The notes: generated by a model not told the origin, from the sequence alone. A DNA stretch of 64,000 bases from Rhizobium gallicum bv. gallicum R602sp (GCF_000816845.1 NZ_CP006877.1:687501-751500); one strand, 5' to 3'; positions 19,551 through 29,881 are shown, numbered from the stretch's first letter. Translations and numbers: made by a program.

Positions 19551-19553
19551 CAG

Positions 19554-19585
19554 GCCCGGCGCGGCGGACCGGCCGGGCTCTTTTA
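19554..19585 (+). terminator. terminator after visR
   Basis: Stem GCCCGGC (19554-19560) and GCCGGGC (19572-19578) followed by TCTTTT, 4 bases after the visR stop codon and between convergent genes. Confidence 0.7.
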
Positions 19586-19606
19586 TGCCTGTGTTGGAAA
19601 TCTCTA

Positions 19607-20047
19607 TTAGCCGGCTAGCGTCTGCAGCGGCCGGGTATTGTACCGGCTTTCGCGCAGGCTGCGTTCGAAGAAGGCCGTGTTCACGTCCGGATCGGCGGAC
19701 GGTTCATGAAAGGCGATGTGATTGATCTCGATGCCGGCATGCTCCTCCGCCAGGGTCAGCTGCGCATAGACCGTCACGCCGTGCGGCTTGATCTCGAGAT
19801 CTAGGACGACCTCCGGCTTGCCACCCCATTCCAGCGTGTAATTGCCTCCAAGGCCGAAATTGACCGTACCGGGATGAAAGAAGAGCTCCGCAGCCGAGGC
19901 CACCAGATCGGCGATGCTGCCGTAATACTCGAAGCGCAGCAGCGAAATCAGATCCGAAGCGTCGAGAAGCCGAAGCTCGGTCGCAACCGGGCTGATGGCT
20001 TCGGCAAGAATTCTTTCACGCTGAGAAGAGTAGGGGCATTTCTTCAT
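19607..20047 (-). CDS. conserved unknown protein of the flagellar cluster
   Basis: The 146-residue product has no motif I recognise and appears soluble, with mixed helix and strand. A middle segment (NFGLGGNYTLEWGGKPEVVL then DLEIKPHGVTVYAQLTL) suggests a beta-sheet domain. It starts 5 bases after flhB ends, so it is the last gene of the motA-fliM-fliN-fliG-flhB direction and is probably co-transcribed with flhB. A gene at this place between visR and flhB is part of the Rhizobiaceae flagellar cluster layout. Function unknown. Confidence 0.75.
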   Translation of the reverse strand: MKKCPYSSQRERILAEAISPVATELRLLDASDLISLLRFEYYGSIADLVASAAELFFHPGTVNFGLGGNYTLEWGGKPEVVLDLEIKPHGVTVYAQLTLAEEHAGIEINHIAFHEPSADPDVNTAFFERSLRESRYNTRPLQTLAG

Positions 20048-20052
20048 TCGGC

Positions 20053-21132
20053 TTATCTTACCCGTTTGTTCCTGGCGTCGGCGGCATAAACCCGGTGAAT
20101 GAGCTCTGCCACTGCCTTGTAGAATACTGACGGGATGACACTATCGATCGAGACTTGCGCAAACATGGAGCGTGCAAGGGGCGGATCTTCGAAAACCGGA
20201 ATTCCGTTCTTTTCGGCTATCTCTCTGATTTTCAACGCGATGAGGTCCTGACCCTTGGCGAGTACCACTGGCGCATCGTTTTCTTCGCGCACGTAGCGCA
20301 GGGCCACGGCATAGTGTGTCGGGTTGGCGATGACGAGCGTGGCGCGTTCGACATTGGCAATCATGCGGCGGCGGGCACGGTCGCGCATCAGCGAGCGCTG
20401 GCGGCCCTTCACGAAGGGATCGCCCTGGGCCTGCTTGTTTTCTTCCTTCACCTCATGCCGCGTCATCTTGAGTTCGGTGAACCAGTGATGCCGCGACCAG
20501 AAGAAATCAGCGATCGCAACGACGGCTGTCGCGAAAAGCACGACCAGCACGATCTTGCGCATGATCGTCATCGTCCGCTCGAAGAAGGTTTGCGGGTCGG
20601 AGAACATCGCATCGATCGCGTTGAAATATTCGCTCTTCAGCACGAAGAACATGATCACGCCGACGATCAGGATCTTAAACAGCGATTTGCCGAATTCGAT
20701 CAGGCCGGGCAGGCTGAATATGCGCGCAAAGCCCTTGGCCGGCGAAAGGCGCGACAGCTGCGGACGGATGCGTTCGAGAACCGGAGTGGGCAAATTCTGG
20801 CTTATGGATGCTACGACGCCGAAGATCATGAACAGCAGCATGGCCGGCGTGAGAAGCACGGCGCTCACCCAGCCGAGATGAACGAAGAGTGACATTGCGT
20901 CCGGCCCGGTCTCGATCTTCCACTGGTCCGGCTGCTCGAAGATGTCGCGAAGTGATTCGCTGACGCGGCTGATGCCGTCGGGCAGATAGAAGGTCAGATA
21001 GATGAAGGTCGCAAGAACGGTGGCAAAGATGGGCACTTCGCGTGAGAAGGGCGTATTGCCTTTCTCGGCCGCATCGGCCTGCTTTTTCGCTGTCGGGGCT
21101 TCTGTTTTGCTGTCCTTGTCTTCATCAGCCAA
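20053..21132 (-). CDS. flhB: flagellar export switch protein FlhB
   Basis: The 359-residue product is the substrate-specificity switch of the flagellar type III export gate. Four membrane helices fill residues about 30-210. The cytoplasmic domain carries the autocleavage site NPTH in [14 protein letters not shown]. The start is TTG at 21132, supported by a GGAGGG ribosome site about 9 bases upstream and by the family-typical start [16 protein letters not shown]-rich hairpin lies between fliG and this gene. Confidence 0.95.
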   Translation of the reverse strand: MADEDKDSKTEAPTAKKQADAAEKGNTPFSREVPIFATVLATFIYLTFYLPDGISRVSESLRDIFEQPDQWKIETGPDAMSLFVHLGWVSAVLLTPAMLLFMIFGVVASISQNLPTPVLERIRPQLSRLSPAKGFARIFSLPGLIEFGKSLFKILIVGVIMFFVLKSEYFNAIDAMFSDPQTFFERTMTIMRKIVLVVLFATAVVAIADFFWSRHHWFTELKMTRHEVKEENKQAQGDPFVKGRQRSLMRDRARRRMIANVERATLVIANPTHYAVALRYVREENDAPVVLAKGQDLIALKIREIAEKNGIPVFEDPPLARSMFAQVSIDSVIPSVFYKAVAELIHRVYAADARNKRVR

Positions 21133-21157
21133 GTTCGCGGCCCTCCATCAATGGAAA

Positions 21158-21179
21158 GGGCCGCGGCAAGGCGCGGCCC
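21158..21179 (-). terminator. GC-rich hairpin between fliG and flhB
   Basis: Perfect 8-bp inverted repeat GGGCCGCG (21158-21165) and CGCGGCCC (21172-21179). On the minus strand it is followed only by a short TTT, so it may attenuate transcription or stabilise the 3' end of the fliG message rather than stop it fully. Confidence 0.4.
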
Positions 21180-21261
21180 GTTCCGAAAAGCGTAGTCTCG
21201 TGGTGCATCGCGATCAACGCCGTGCGCGGCCTCTCGTCGGGTTGTCAACAGAAGCAGAAGC

Positions 21262-22302
21262 TTAGGCGGCCGCCGGTGCTTCGCCCTCTGTCTCCTTGAG
21301 CTGGATCTGGCCGGAATTTGCCAGACGAATCGCTTCCTGGGCGACAGCACGCCGCGCAATGGCGATCTCGCGCGGATTGATGCCGACAGTGCCGCTCTGC
21401 AGGTCCGATTCGATCATTCGTCGCTGGCGCGGACTGATCGAGGAGAGAACGGCTTCGCGGATTTCGGCCGACGCGCCACGCAAAGCCATGGTAAGAATGT
21501 CGGCGGAGATATCGTTGAGCAGCATGACACGGCTGCGCTGCGGCATGAAGAGAATGTCGTCGAAGAGGAAGATCTTCGGGCGAACCTTGTTGACGGATTC
21601 GCGGCTGATCGACTCCAGCGAGGTGAGCAAGGTATCGACCTGCGGCTTGTCCATCTCGTTCATCAGTTCGGCAACTTTGTTCGAACCGATCGAATTCTTC
21701 TCGGCCTCGACCTCGGCCAGCAGCGTCATCACCTGCTTTTCGATAATTTGCGCGACCTTGGGGCTGACGGATTTCAGGTTCACGGTACGGTTCATGATGT
21801 CCGCGCGGCGGCTGTCGGGAAGCTGCATCAGCACCTTGGCGCCGAAGGAAGACGGCATCATCGAAAGGATATAGGCGACGGTCTGCGGATGTTCGCGCAG
21901 CAAGAATTTGCCGATGAAGGCCGGATCGCCCTCGCCGAGACGGTCCCAGATTGAGGTTTCGTATGCCTGGAACGCGGTGCGGCGGCCGAGAAGGCTGTCC
22001 ACCTCGTCCGGTGTCAGGCCCTCCTCGAGAATGCTCTCGATGGCCTTAGCATTGTCCATAAGGCCGGCGCCTTCGGTGAAGAGATCTTCGAATTCGGCTA
22101 CCAGGCCAAGAAGTTCATCCGGCGGAATGGCCCGCAGAGCCTGTGCGGAGGAAATAATCGTCTGCAACTCGGCCTGGGTGAAATACTTCAATAGCCGGCC
22201 TGCGACTCCCTTCCCCATAGCGAGGAGTACAGCCGCTGCCTTTTCAGCCTGGGTCAACGGTTTCCCGGCAAGTGCGCCGCCGAAATCGTCAAAGTCCATC
22301 AT
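21262..22302 (-). CDS. fliG: flagellar motor switch protein FliG
   Basis: The 346-residue product is the C-ring rotor part that contacts the stator. It has the N-terminal FliF-binding domain, the middle domain with the EHPQT motif (LLREHPQTVAYILS), and a C-terminal domain with the charged stator-contact helix (NDISADILTMALRGASAEIR). ATG 22302 is followed directly by a second Met. It lies 28 bases after fliN. Confidence 0.96.
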   Translation of the reverse strand: MMDFDDFGGALAGKPLTQAEKAAAVLLAMGKGVAGRLLKYFTQAELQTIISSAQALRAIPPDELLGLVAEFEDLFTEGAGLMDNAKAIESILEEGLTPDEVDSLLGRRTAFQAYETSIWDRLGEGDPAFIGKFLLREHPQTVAYILSMMPSSFGAKVLMQLPDSRRADIMNRTVNLKSVSPKVAQIIEKQVMTLLAEVEAEKNSIGSNKVAELMNEMDKPQVDTLLTSLESISRESVNKVRPKIFLFDDILFMPQRSRVMLLNDISADILTMALRGASAEIREAVLSSISPRQRRMIESDLQSGTVGINPREIAIARRAVAQEAIRLANSGQIQLKETEGEAPAAA

Positions 22303-22330
22303 GGTCTAACCTCTCCGCCCCTAACCGGGG

Positions 22331-22918
22331 TCAGGCTTTTCTTGTGCTCAAAACTTCTATCAGTTTAACCCCGAAGCGGGTGTCGTCATTCTCCAGGACG
22401 GTGATTTCGCCGCGTGCGATCTTGCGGCCGTTCACCATGATTTCAACCGGCTCGCCGATCTTCTTGTCGAGGGCGATGGTCGCGCCTTCGTTGAGATTCA
22501 TCAGGCCGGAAACCTGCATGCGGCTGCTGCCGAGCATGATCTGGACGTCGATCGGAATGTCCATGATCAGTTCGAAGTTTGAAGACAGCGCGCTGCCGAG
22601 CGGTGCCGGTTCGGCGCTCGCCGCGGACAAAGCCGTATCACCGAAATCCGAAGTGCCGCCAAAGTCGCCGCCACCGAAATCGCTGCTGTCGAACGATGTC
22701 TCGGCTGCGCCATCGCTGCCGAAATCGCCGAAGGCCGACAAATCGGTGCCGGTTCCGGCGCCGAATGCATCGGCTTCTTCGCCCAACTCCGCAAGCCCGC
22801 CGTCCGAATCCTGCTTCAGAACCCCGCGGAGATCATCGATCGCCTGGTCGAGGTCAGCTTCGTTGCCCGCAAGCTCCAGTGACAGATCGTCGTTCTGTTG
22901 TGTTTTCTTCGTAGCCAT
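22331..22918 (-). CDS. fliN: flagellar motor switch protein FliN with long acidic N-terminus
   Basis: The C-terminal 85 residues are the SpoA/FliN domain ([40 protein letters not shown]) that builds the lower C-ring. The first 110 residues are an acidic, Gly/Ser-rich extension, making the 195-residue protein much longer than the about 137 residues of E. coli FliN. Near its start the segment [17 protein letters not shown] resembles the amphipathic CheY-binding helix of other FliM proteins. It follows fliM by 64 bases. Confidence 0.93.
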   Translation of the reverse strand: MATKKTQQNDDLSLELAGNEADLDQAIDDLRGVLKQDSDGGLAELGEEADAFGAGTGTDLSAFGDFGSDGAAETSFDSSDFGGGDFGGTSDFGDTALSAASAEPAPLGSALSSNFELIMDIPIDVQIMLGSSRMQVSGLMNLNEGATIALDKKIGEPVEIMVNGRKIARGEITVLENDDTRFGVKLIEVLSTRKA

Positions 22919-22982
22919 GAAATCACTATTCCAGTTGAAACTTGCCTCAAACTGCCGTCGCAGCCGAGGGGAGGGGAACCGA

Positions 22983-23924
22983 TTAATTCATTAAATGACG
23001 GATGAGCTCGTCGTCGGAGCTGATCGTATCTTTGACCCGGACAGTATAATTTTCGCCGGAACGCCCGAATTCGCACACATACAATTCCTTGCTGTTCGCA
23101 CTGACCTCGACACGGACGTCGCCAGTGTCGCGGAACGGAATGACATCGCCCGGCGCGAGCTTGGAGATGGTGCGCAGCGTCAGATCCTGAAGGCGGATTT
23201 TCGCGTCGAGCGTCACATGCGAACGGTGGACCTGTTCGGTGAGCTGTTCGGTCCATTGTGTGGACTTGGTGGACTGGTTCGTTGCCTTCGGTGCGGAAAT
23301 CTGCGTCTTGAGCAGCGGCGCCTGGGGAACGATCACCGAGAACGCGGACGTGATACCCGAAAGCGTGATTGACATGTTGATGGCCGAGGCGAATTCGTCC
23401 GGCATATCGCTGGACGGATGGGGGCGGAATTCGTGCGGATGCGGCGGCGCGAGGTTCGGTTCGAAACCGCCCGGTGCATTGACGGCGGAACGGAAAACAT
23501 CGGCGATCTTCTCGAAAACCATGACCGCAAGTTCAAGCTCGATGACCGAAAGCGACCGATCGGCCGGCTGCTCGATCGTATCGGACGCAGCCCCAAGCAG
23601 GTTTTCCATCAGTGTGATGACGAAGCTGTTGCCGCAGGCAAAGGTGATGTTCTGCGACCAGTTGCGCAATGTCGCCTCGACGAGGGTCACGTTGGCGTCG
23701 AGGTCGGCAATCAGATCGTTCTTGTGGCCGGAACTGCAGCCGAGATAGGCGACGGCGATGTCCAGCCCGGTTTCGCTCTTAAAGATATCCGGCAGGAATT
23801 CGCCATAGACCTCCGACAATGAAGTGCAGAGCTTTTCTATGGTCGCCCGGTCGCCGAGGCGTCCCGTCAGCTTCGCAAGAAGGACCGGATCCATTGCCGG
23901 CCTTTGAGGGGAAAGGTTGCTCAT
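22983..23924 (-). CDS. fliM: flagellar motor switch protein FliM
   Basis: The 313-residue product has the FliM middle domain (CheC-like fold) and a C-terminal SpoA domain ([24 protein letters not shown], [20 protein letters not shown]). The expected N-terminal CheY-binding peptide of the form LSQxEIDALL is not visible: the protein starts [20 protein letters not shown]. It follows motA by 6 bases. Confidence 0.9.
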   Translation of the reverse strand: MSNLSPQRPAMDPVLLAKLTGRLGDRATIEKLCTSLSEVYGEFLPDIFKSETGLDIAVAYLGCSSGHKNDLIADLDANVTLVEATLRNWSQNITFACGNSFVITLMENLLGAASDTIEQPADRSLSVIELELAVMVFEKIADVFRSAVNAPGGFEPNLAPPHPHEFRPHPSSDMPDEFASAINMSITLSGITSAFSVIVPQAPLLKTQISAPKATNQSTKSTQWTEQLTEQVHRSHVTLDAKIRLQDLTLRTISKLAPGDVIPFRDTGDVRVEVSANSKELYVCEFGRSGENYTVRVKDTISSDDELIRHLMN

Positions 23925-23930
23925 GGTCGT

Positions 23931-24803
23931 TTAGGCCGCCTTGTTCTCGCCACCCGGGTTCATCATTTCCTGTTCGACCGCGTCGATTGATGGACGCTCG
24001 TAAGCAGAAATCGTCTTGCGGCCGTATTCGAGAGCCACCTGCGGTACGGAGCCGTTCATATAGGCAAGCAAGGTCTGCTTCACGATGACGTAGAGGCGAT
24101 GCTGCTTCGTGCGCACCACCTTGATCTGGGAGACGAGCGGCGAGCAGAGGCAATAAGATAGCAAAATGCCGAGGAAGGTGCCGACGAGCGCCGAACCGAT
24201 CAGGTGGCCGAGGACTTCCGGCGAATCGTTGATGTGCGCCATGGCCTTGATGACGCCGAGAACGGCGGCAACGATACCGATCGCGGGGAAAGCGTCGCCC
24301 ATGATTTGGATGGCGTGATAGGGCTTCATCTTGTCGTGCAGGATCGTATTGATCTCTTCGTCCATCAGAGCCTCGATCTCATGCGAGCGGGCATTGCCGA
24401 TAATGATCAAGCGGACGTAGTCGCAAATGAATGCCGTCAATTCCTTGTTCTTCAGGATCGTCGGAGCTGACAGGAAGATCGAGGATTCGGCCGGATTGTC
24501 GATATGAGCCTCGATCTCGTTGCGTGATTTCGTGCGCAGGTCGCGCATCAGCGAATAGAGGACCCCTAGCGTATCGAGGTAATTCCGTTCCTTGGGCACC
24601 GTATGCTTGAAGGCTTCACCGAGTGCCTTTCCGGAATCCTTCACCACCTTCATCGGGTTAGCCATGATGAAGCTGCCCAGGCCGGCGCCGCCGATGATGA
24701 CGAGCTCGAAAGGCTGCCAGAGTGCGCCAACATGGCCACCCATCGCCATGAAGCTGCCAACGATGCAGCCGCAGGTAATCACAAATCCGATAATGATATT
24801 CAT
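23931..24803 (-). CDS. motA: flagellar stator protein MotA
   Basis: The 290-residue product is the proton-channel stator subunit. It has four membrane helices (1-2 at residues about 1-50, 3-4 at about 170-225) and a large cytoplasmic loop with the charged rotor-contact region. The conserved prolines are in the helix 3-4 segment ([17 protein letters not shown]). I chose ATG 24803 ([13 protein letters not shown]); upstream codons are not protein-like. Its partner motB lies 17 kb away, after the flagellins. Confidence 0.95.
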   Translation of the reverse strand: MNIIIGFVITCGCIVGSFMAMGGHVGALWQPFELVIIGGAGLGSFIMANPMKVVKDSGKALGEAFKHTVPKERNYLDTLGVLYSLMRDLRTKSRNEIEAHIDNPAESSIFLSAPTILKNKELTAFICDYVRLIIIGNARSHEIEALMDEEINTILHDKMKPYHAIQIMGDAFPAIGIVAAVLGVIKAMAHINDSPEVLGHLIGSALVGTFLGILLSYCLCSPLVSQIKVVRTKQHRLYVIVKQTLLAYMNGSVPQVALEYGRKTISAYERPSIDAVEQEMMNPGGENKAA

Positions 24804-25051
24804 CGTCAGTCCAAACCTGAACGTTGTTTTCAACCTCAGGGATAGGGTTGCAGGCTTGCGTGAGGCTGATGGTTGGCGCTTTGAGCCCGCATTCTGCATG
24901 CCAGCTTCGCACAAGGATTTGCCGTCAGGTTCAATCCGACGAATGGACCGATTCGTCCGTTTCTGAGATGCCGCCTCAGCGAAAACCGTGGTCGAACAAG
25001 CGACAGGAACCCGGTCTTCGTTCCGTTCATCGCCAATGCCAGGAGCCTATC
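24804..25051. promoter_or_regulatory. divergent promoter region between motA and flgF
   Basis: This 248-base region must hold the promoters of two large opposing operons. It contains a perfect 7-bp dyad, GACGAAT (24938-24944) and ATTCGTC (24951-24957) with a 6-base spacer, which could bind a dimeric regulator. No canonical promoter is obvious. Confidence 0.5.
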
Positions 25052-25786
25052 ATGCAATCCGGTCTTTATGTTTCCTTGTCATCCCAGATGGCGCTCGAAA
25101 AGCGCCTGACGACAATCGCGGACAATATGGCGAACGTGAACACGACCGGATTTCGCGGGACGGAGGTGAAGTTCAATCAATTACTGAGCGACTCCGACAA
25201 CAAGCTGAACGCAAAGGTTGCCTTCGTCTCGCAGGGCAATGACTATCTATCCGGCGACAGCGGCGAGCTGCAGCACACCGGCAACATGCTGGACTTTGCG
25301 ATCAAGGGCGACGCCTGGTTCGCACTGGATACGCCGGCGGGTCAGGTTCTGACCAAGGACGGCCGGTTTACCATGAAGGACACGGGCGAGCTTGTGTCGA
25401 TCCGCGGATACCCGGTTCTCGACGCGGGCGGCGCGCCGATTCAGCTGAACACGGCCGGCGGTGAGCCGAAGGTCGGCAATGACGGCATGATCTACCAGGG
25501 CGGCCGGCAGGTTGGCTCGCTCGGTCTCTTCGAAGCCGATATCAGCAAGGGTTACCTCCGCTATGAGAACAGCGGCGTCATGACCACGGAGACGCCGCGG
25601 GCCGTGACCGACCGGTTCAATATCGGCATCGAGCAAGGCTATCTCGAAAACTCCAACGTCAACGCGATGCACGAAATCACCCAGCTGATCGAAGTCAACC
25701 GCGCCTTCGAGAGCATCGCCTCGCTGACGGCCGACAGCGAAAGCTCCTTCAACGAGGCCATCAAGACGCTGGGTGGCAGCCGTTGA
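25052..25786 (+). CDS. flgF: flagellar proximal rod protein FlgF
   Basis: The 244-residue product is a rod protein. The N-terminal rod motif MALEKRLTTIADNMANVNTT and the C-terminal coiled-coil end (NSNVNAMHEITQLIEVNRAF) are typical of the FlgF/FlgG family. ATG 25052 is preceded by AGGAG. It heads the plus-strand operon that continues with fliI. Confidence 0.93.
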   Translation: MQSGLYVSLSSQMALEKRLTTIADNMANVNTTGFRGTEVKFNQLLSDSDNKLNAKVAFVSQGNDYLSGDSGELQHTGNMLDFAIKGDAWFALDTPAGQVLTKDGRFTMKDTGELVSIRGYPVLDAGGAPIQLNTAGGEPKVGNDGMIYQGGRQVGSLGLFEADISKGYLRYENSGVMTTETPRAVTDRFNIGIEQGYLENSNVNAMHEITQLIEVNRAFESIASLTADSESSFNEAIKTLGGSR

Positions 25787-25802
25787 GCGACAGGTTTGAC
25801 GG

Positions 25803-27209
25803 ATGACCAACATGCCGCTGACTGAAGACGCGCTTTCGCCGAAGCTGGATCATCTGGCCGGCCTCGTCAGCCGCTATACCAAGCCGGAACATGCGGTAGC
25901 GCATGGCGGCCATGTCCAGACGATCGCCGCCGGCCACTATACGGTAAGCGGTCTTTCCCGCCACGTCCGTCTCGGTGAATTTGTCGCCCACAAGTCGGCG
26001 ACCGGCATCCATCTCGGCGAGGTCGTTCGCGTCGAGCCGGAACTGGCTTATGTCTGCCCGATCGAACCGGGTGAGCCGATCGGCATTCATGACACGGTCA
26101 TCCGCAAGGGAGCGTTTCGAATATCGCCGGCCGAAAGCTGGTGCGGCCGGACGATCAATTCGCTTTGCGAACCGATCGATGGCCTTGGCCCGATCGTTGA
26201 GGGCCTCGGTCGCCGCTCGATTTCCAATGCCGCGCCGCCTTCGATGACCCGCAAGCGTGTCGACAAGGGTTTCCGGACGGGTGTCCGCGCCATCGATATC
26301 TTTTCGCCGCTATGCCACGGCCAGCGCCTCGGCATCTTCGCAGGCTCCGGCGTCGGTAAATCGACGCTGCTCTCGATGCTCGCCAAGGCCGATGCCTTTG
26401 ACAGGGTGGTGATTGCGCTCGTCGGCGAACGCGGCCGCGAAGTGCGCGAGTTCATCGAGGATACGCTCGGCGAGAACATGAAGAAATCGATCGCCGTTGT
26501 CGCGACCAGCGACGAGAGCCCGATGCTGCGCAAGATGGCGCCGTTGACGGCGGTGACGATCGCCGAACATTTCCGCGATCAGGGCGACAACGTTCTGCTG
26601 ATTGTCGACAGCGTCACGCGTTTTGCCCATGCAATCCGTGAAGTGGCGACGGCATCCGGCGAGCCGCCGATCGCCCGCGGCTATCCCGCATCCGTTTTTA
26701 CCGAGTTGCCGCGACTGCTCGAGCGTGCGGGCCCCGGGCCGGAAGGCACAGGAACAATCACCGCAATCATCTCGATCCTCGTCGATGGCGACAATCACAA
26801 CGACCCGATCGCCGACTCCACACGCGGCATTCTCGACGGCCATATCGTCCTGCAGCGCAGCCTTGCAGAGGAGGGCCGCTATCCGCCGATCGACCCGCTG
26901 GCTTCCATTTCGCGCCTTGCCCGCAAGGCCTGGACGCCGGATCAGGAAAAGCTGGTCTCGCGTCTCAAGGCGCTGATCCATCGCTTCGAGGAAACGCGCG
27001 ACCTGCGCCTGATTGGCGGCTACCGACCGGGGGCCGACCCCGATTTGGACATGGCGGTCAAGCAGGTACCAATTATTTACGATGTTTTGAAACAGTCGCC
27101 GGGAGACCGCGAGTCGGCCGATGCCTTTTCTGACCTGGCGGCAGCGCTCAAGACGGCTGCCGGGATTTCGAACCAGCCGTCGACGATCCCGACGAGACCC
27201 AGAGGCTAG
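25803..27209 (+). CDS. fliI: flagellar export ATPase FliI
   Basis: The 468-residue product is the hexameric ATPase of the export apparatus. The Walker A motif is in GIFAGSGVGKSTLL and the Walker B region in NVLLIVDSVTRFAHAIRE. FliI usually works with FliH and FliJ; neither is adjacent, but candidates lie at 41136 and 55765. The gene begins 16 bases after flgF. Confidence 0.97.
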   Translation: MTNMPLTEDALSPKLDHLAGLVSRYTKPEHAVAHGGHVQTIAAGHYTVSGLSRHVRLGEFVAHKSATGIHLGEVVRVEPELAYVCPIEPGEPIGIHDTVIRKGAFRISPAESWCGRTINSLCEPIDGLGPIVEGLGRRSISNAAPPSMTRKRVDKGFRTGVRAIDIFSPLCHGQRLGIFAGSGVGKSTLLSMLAKADAFDRVVIALVGERGREVREFIEDTLGENMKKSIAVVATSDESPMLRKMAPLTAVTIAEHFRDQGDNVLLIVDSVTRFAHAIREVATASGEPPIARGYPASVFTELPRLLERAGPGPEGTGTITAIISILVDGDNHNDPIADSTRGILDGHIVLQRSLAEEGRYPPIDPLASISRLARKAWTPDQEKLVSRLKALIHRFEETRDLRLIGGYRPGADPDLDMAVKQVPIIYDVLKQSPGDRESADAFSDLAAALKTAAGISNQPSTIPTRPRG

Positions 27210-27211
27210 CT

Positions 27212-27769
27212 TTGACCACCTTCGACGATGATGACGAGCGCATCGCTCCCTTGAAGCCACTGGAAAAGCGGCAGGCGCTGATGCTCGACCGTGTGCTGAC
27301 GGTGACCGGGCTTGCGCTCGCGGGTGCGGCGGCGTTTTTCCCATGGTATGTCTTCTTCAACGAGGACAAGTTCAGCATCAGAGTCGAACAAGGTGACCGG
27401 AGCCGTGACCTGCCGGACTGGCCGGAACGCAACGTTTTCAGCGTCTCTCCGCTTGCGATGGTCAACAAGAACGAAATGGAGAAGAAGCCCGCCCTTCCCT
27501 TCGACCCGCTGACGACCGCGACGGTTTCGAATGTCGGCAGGGAGAGCAACAGGGGTATCATTCCCGACGACCAGCCGTTTCCAGCCGTTTCCGGTTTCAA
27601 GTTGCTGCATGTCGCCAACGGCCGCGCGCTGATCGAGGATTCCTCGGGCATGTATGTCGTGCGCGTCGGATCGATCCTCCCGGACGAAAGCCGTCTGGCC
27701 ACGCTGGAAGAGCGCGACGGCAAATGGGTGATCGTCACGTCCAATGGTGAAGTGTACCAGAACAATTGA
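27212..27769 (+). CDS. single-pass membrane protein with GspC/PilP-like periplasmic domain
   Basis: The 185-residue product starts at TTG 27212, two bases after fliI. It has a short cytoplasmic head, one membrane helix (about residues 30-50, ending FFPWYVFF) and a periplasmic part. The C-terminal segment LLHVANGRALIEDSSGMYVV, then VGSILPDESRLATLEERDGK, resembles the homology region of the secretion protein GspC and of PilP. A gene at this place is kept in rhizobial flagellar clusters, but I know no defined role. A periplasmic assembly or scaffold function is inference. Confidence 0.8.
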   Translation: MTTFDDDDERIAPLKPLEKRQALMLDRVLTVTGLALAGAAAFFPWYVFFNEDKFSIRVEQGDRSRDLPDWPERNVFSVSPLAMVNKNEMEKKPALPFDPLTTATVSNVGRESNRGIIPDDQPFPAVSGFKLLHVANGRALIEDSSGMYVVRVGSILPDESRLATLEERDGKWVIVTSNGEVYQNN

Positions 27770-27929
27770 TCGCGATTGCTGTGATCGGTGAAGGCTCCGC
27801 GCGTGCGACGGGGTCGCTTTCCTTTTGGCGCTTCCATAAAGATAGCTTCGGCGAGAAGCCGAAATTCCCCGTAAGTCTGACGCAAGATTGCCGCCCTAGG
27901 GTCCTCTCAGTAAAAAACGGAGAGTTCCC

Positions 27930-28322
27930 ATGCAACCGATTCAACTTTTCGACTTGGCCTCTCGGCAGGCGGAATGGCTGACGATCCGTCAGGAGGTTGT
28001 GGCCGGCAATATCGCGAATGCAAACACGCCGAAATTTCGTGCCAAGGACGTGACGCCTTTCGAGGCCGTGCTCGACAAGGCCGATATCACCATGGCCCGC
28101 ACCAATCCGGCGCATCTCAGCGGTAACGATTTCAGCACCAGCGGCGGCATCGACGTCAAGGAAGCTGCACTCGACCAGGAAATCGGCGTGCAGGAATCGG
28201 GCAATACCGTCGGCCTCGCGGAGGAACTGTCCAAGTCCGGCGAGATCAAGCGTCAGTACGAGTTGAACACCTCTTTGGTGGGCTCCTTCCATCGAATGAT
28301 GTTGATGAGCGTAAGGAAGTAA
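27930..28322 (+). CDS. flgB: flagellar rod protein FlgB
   Basis: The 130-residue product is a proximal rod protein ([20 protein letters not shown] near the N-terminus, C-terminal [18 protein letters not shown]). ATG 27930 is preceded by GGAGAG. A 160-base gap before it may carry a promoter; flgC follows after 4 bases. Confidence 0.93.
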   Translation: MQPIQLFDLASRQAEWLTIRQEVVAGNIANANTPKFRAKDVTPFEAVLDKADITMARTNPAHLSGNDFSTSGGIDVKEAALDQEIGVQESGNTVGLAEELSKSGEIKRQYELNTSLVGSFHRMMLMSVRK

Positions 28323-28326
28323 TCTC

Positions 28327-28743
28327 GTGGATCCCTTGTCAGCAGCACTGAAGATTGCAGGTTCCGGGCTCGAAGCGCAGTCGACGCGCTTACGCATCGT
28401 CTCGGAAAACATCGCAAACGCCCGTTCGACCGGCGATACGCCCGGCGCCGATCCCTATCGCCGCAAGACGATCACGTTTGGCGAGGAGGTCGACCGCGCC
28501 GGCGGTGTGACGACAGTGGGCGTCAAGAAGCTTGGCGTCGACGAATCCGATTTCACGACGGAATACGATCCGAGCAATCCGGGCGCCGATGAGCGCGGCG
28601 TCGTCAAGCTGCCGAACGTCAACATGCTGGTCGAAATGGCGGACATGCGCGAAGCCAACCGTTCCTATGACGCCAACCTGCAGACCATCAAGCAGACCCG
28701 CGACCTGATCTCCTCCACGATCGATCTCCTGAAGAGCCAATAA
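28327..28743 (+). CDS. flgC: flagellar rod protein FlgC
   Basis: The 138-residue rod protein starts at GTG 28327 with [20 protein letters not shown] and has the motif [14 protein letters not shown] and the C-terminal [15 protein letters not shown]. The stop overlaps the fliE start codon (TAATG). Confidence 0.94.
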   Translation: MDPLSAALKIAGSGLEAQSTRLRIVSENIANARSTGDTPGADPYRRKTITFGEEVDRAGGVTTVGVKKLGVDESDFTTEYDPSNPGADERGVVKLPNVNMLVEMADMREANRSYDANLQTIKQTRDLISSTIDLLKSQ

Positions 28744-29072
28744 TGATCAACACCATACAGAATGTTAGCTCTCTTTCCGTAACGCGCGGCCTTGGCAGCG
28801 TTGCGACCGAGAATTCCTCCACGGCCCCTTCTGCCGCCGAAAGCGCCAAGAACGACCAGAGCTTTGCGGCCGTTCTCGGAAACATGGCAACGCAGGCCGT
28901 AGATACCATGAAGGGCGCCGAAAGCATGTCCTTCGCCGGCATCAAGGGCACGGCGACGACCCGCGAAGTGGTCGATTCCATGCTGCAGGCCGAGCAGACC
29001 CTGCAAACCGCAATCGCAATCCGTGACAAGGTCGTATCGGCCTTTCTCGAAGTCACCAAGATGCAGATGTAA
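28743..29072 (+). CDS. fliE: flagellar hook-basal body protein FliE
   Basis: The 109-residue product links the MS ring to the rod. The C-terminal half, with [20 protein letters not shown] then [20 protein letters not shown], is the FliE signature. It overlaps flgC by one base and flgG follows after 20 bases. Confidence 0.93.
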   Translation: MINTIQNVSSLSVTRGLGSVATENSSTAPSAAESAKNDQSFAAVLGNMATQAVDTMKGAESMSFAGIKGTATTREVVDSMLQAEQTLQTAIAIRDKVVSAFLEVTKMQM

Positions 29073-29092
29073 CTGGATTTAAGGACGAACCG

Positions 29093-29881
29093 ATGAGAGC
29101 GCTCGCCATTGCGGCTACCGGCATGGATGCCCAGCAGACTAACCTCGAAGTGATCGCGAACAACATCGCGAACATCAATACGACAGGCTTCAAGCGTGCA
29201 CGCGCCGAGTTCACCGATCTTCTCTACCAGACCGAACGCGCCAAGGGCGTCGCAAACCGCGCCAATCAGGCGATCGTTCCGGAAGGCGCCAATATCGGCC
29301 TCGGCGTGCAGACTTCTGCGATCCGCAACCTGCACATTCAGGGCGAGCTCAGCCAGACCGGCAACGATCTCGACGTGGCGCTGATCGGCAAGGGTTTCTT
29401 CCAGATCGAGGCCCCGGACGGCACAACGCTCTACACACGCGCCGGCGCTTTTAACAAGAACGACCAGGGCCAGCTCGTCACCGTCGATGGTTATGAAGTC
29501 GTCCCGGGCATCACGATCCCGACCGGTTCGACGGAACTGACGATCAGCCGGTCCGGTGAAGTCACCGCAAAGCTCCCGGGCCAGACGGATCCGACGACGC
29601 TCGGCCAGCTGACGCTTGCAAGTTTCGTCAACGAAGCCGGCCTTCAGCCGCTTGGCGACAATCTTTTCCAGCAGACGCCGGCCTCCGGCGACCCGGTCGT
29701 AGGTACGCCGGATGAAGAGGGCTTTGCGTACATGAAGCAGGGCTACCTGGAATCTTCGAACGTCGATCCGGTGAAGGAAATCACCGAGCTGATATCGGCC
29801 CAGCGCGCCTATGAAATGAACTCCAAGGTCATCACCACGGCCGACGAAATGGCCTCCATCGTCAGCAAGAACCTGAAATAA
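29093..29881 (+). CDS. flgG: flagellar distal rod protein FlgG
   Basis: The 262-residue product is the distal rod protein. Its N-terminus [20 protein letters not shown], the motif [20 protein letters not shown], and the C-terminal [20 protein letters not shown] are near-invariant in FlgG. Full length for the family. Confidence 0.97.
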   Translation: MRALAIAATGMDAQQTNLEVIANNIANINTTGFKRARAEFTDLLYQTERAKGVANRANQAIVPEGANIGLGVQTSAIRNLHIQGELSQTGNDLDVALIGKGFFQIEAPDGTTLYTRAGAFNKNDQGQLVTVDGYEVVPGITIPTGSTELTISRSGEVTAKLPGQTDPTTLGQLTLASFVNEAGLQPLGDNLFQQTPASGDPVVGTPDEEGFAYMKQGYLESSNVDPVKEITELISAQRAYEMNSKVITTADEMASIVSKNLK

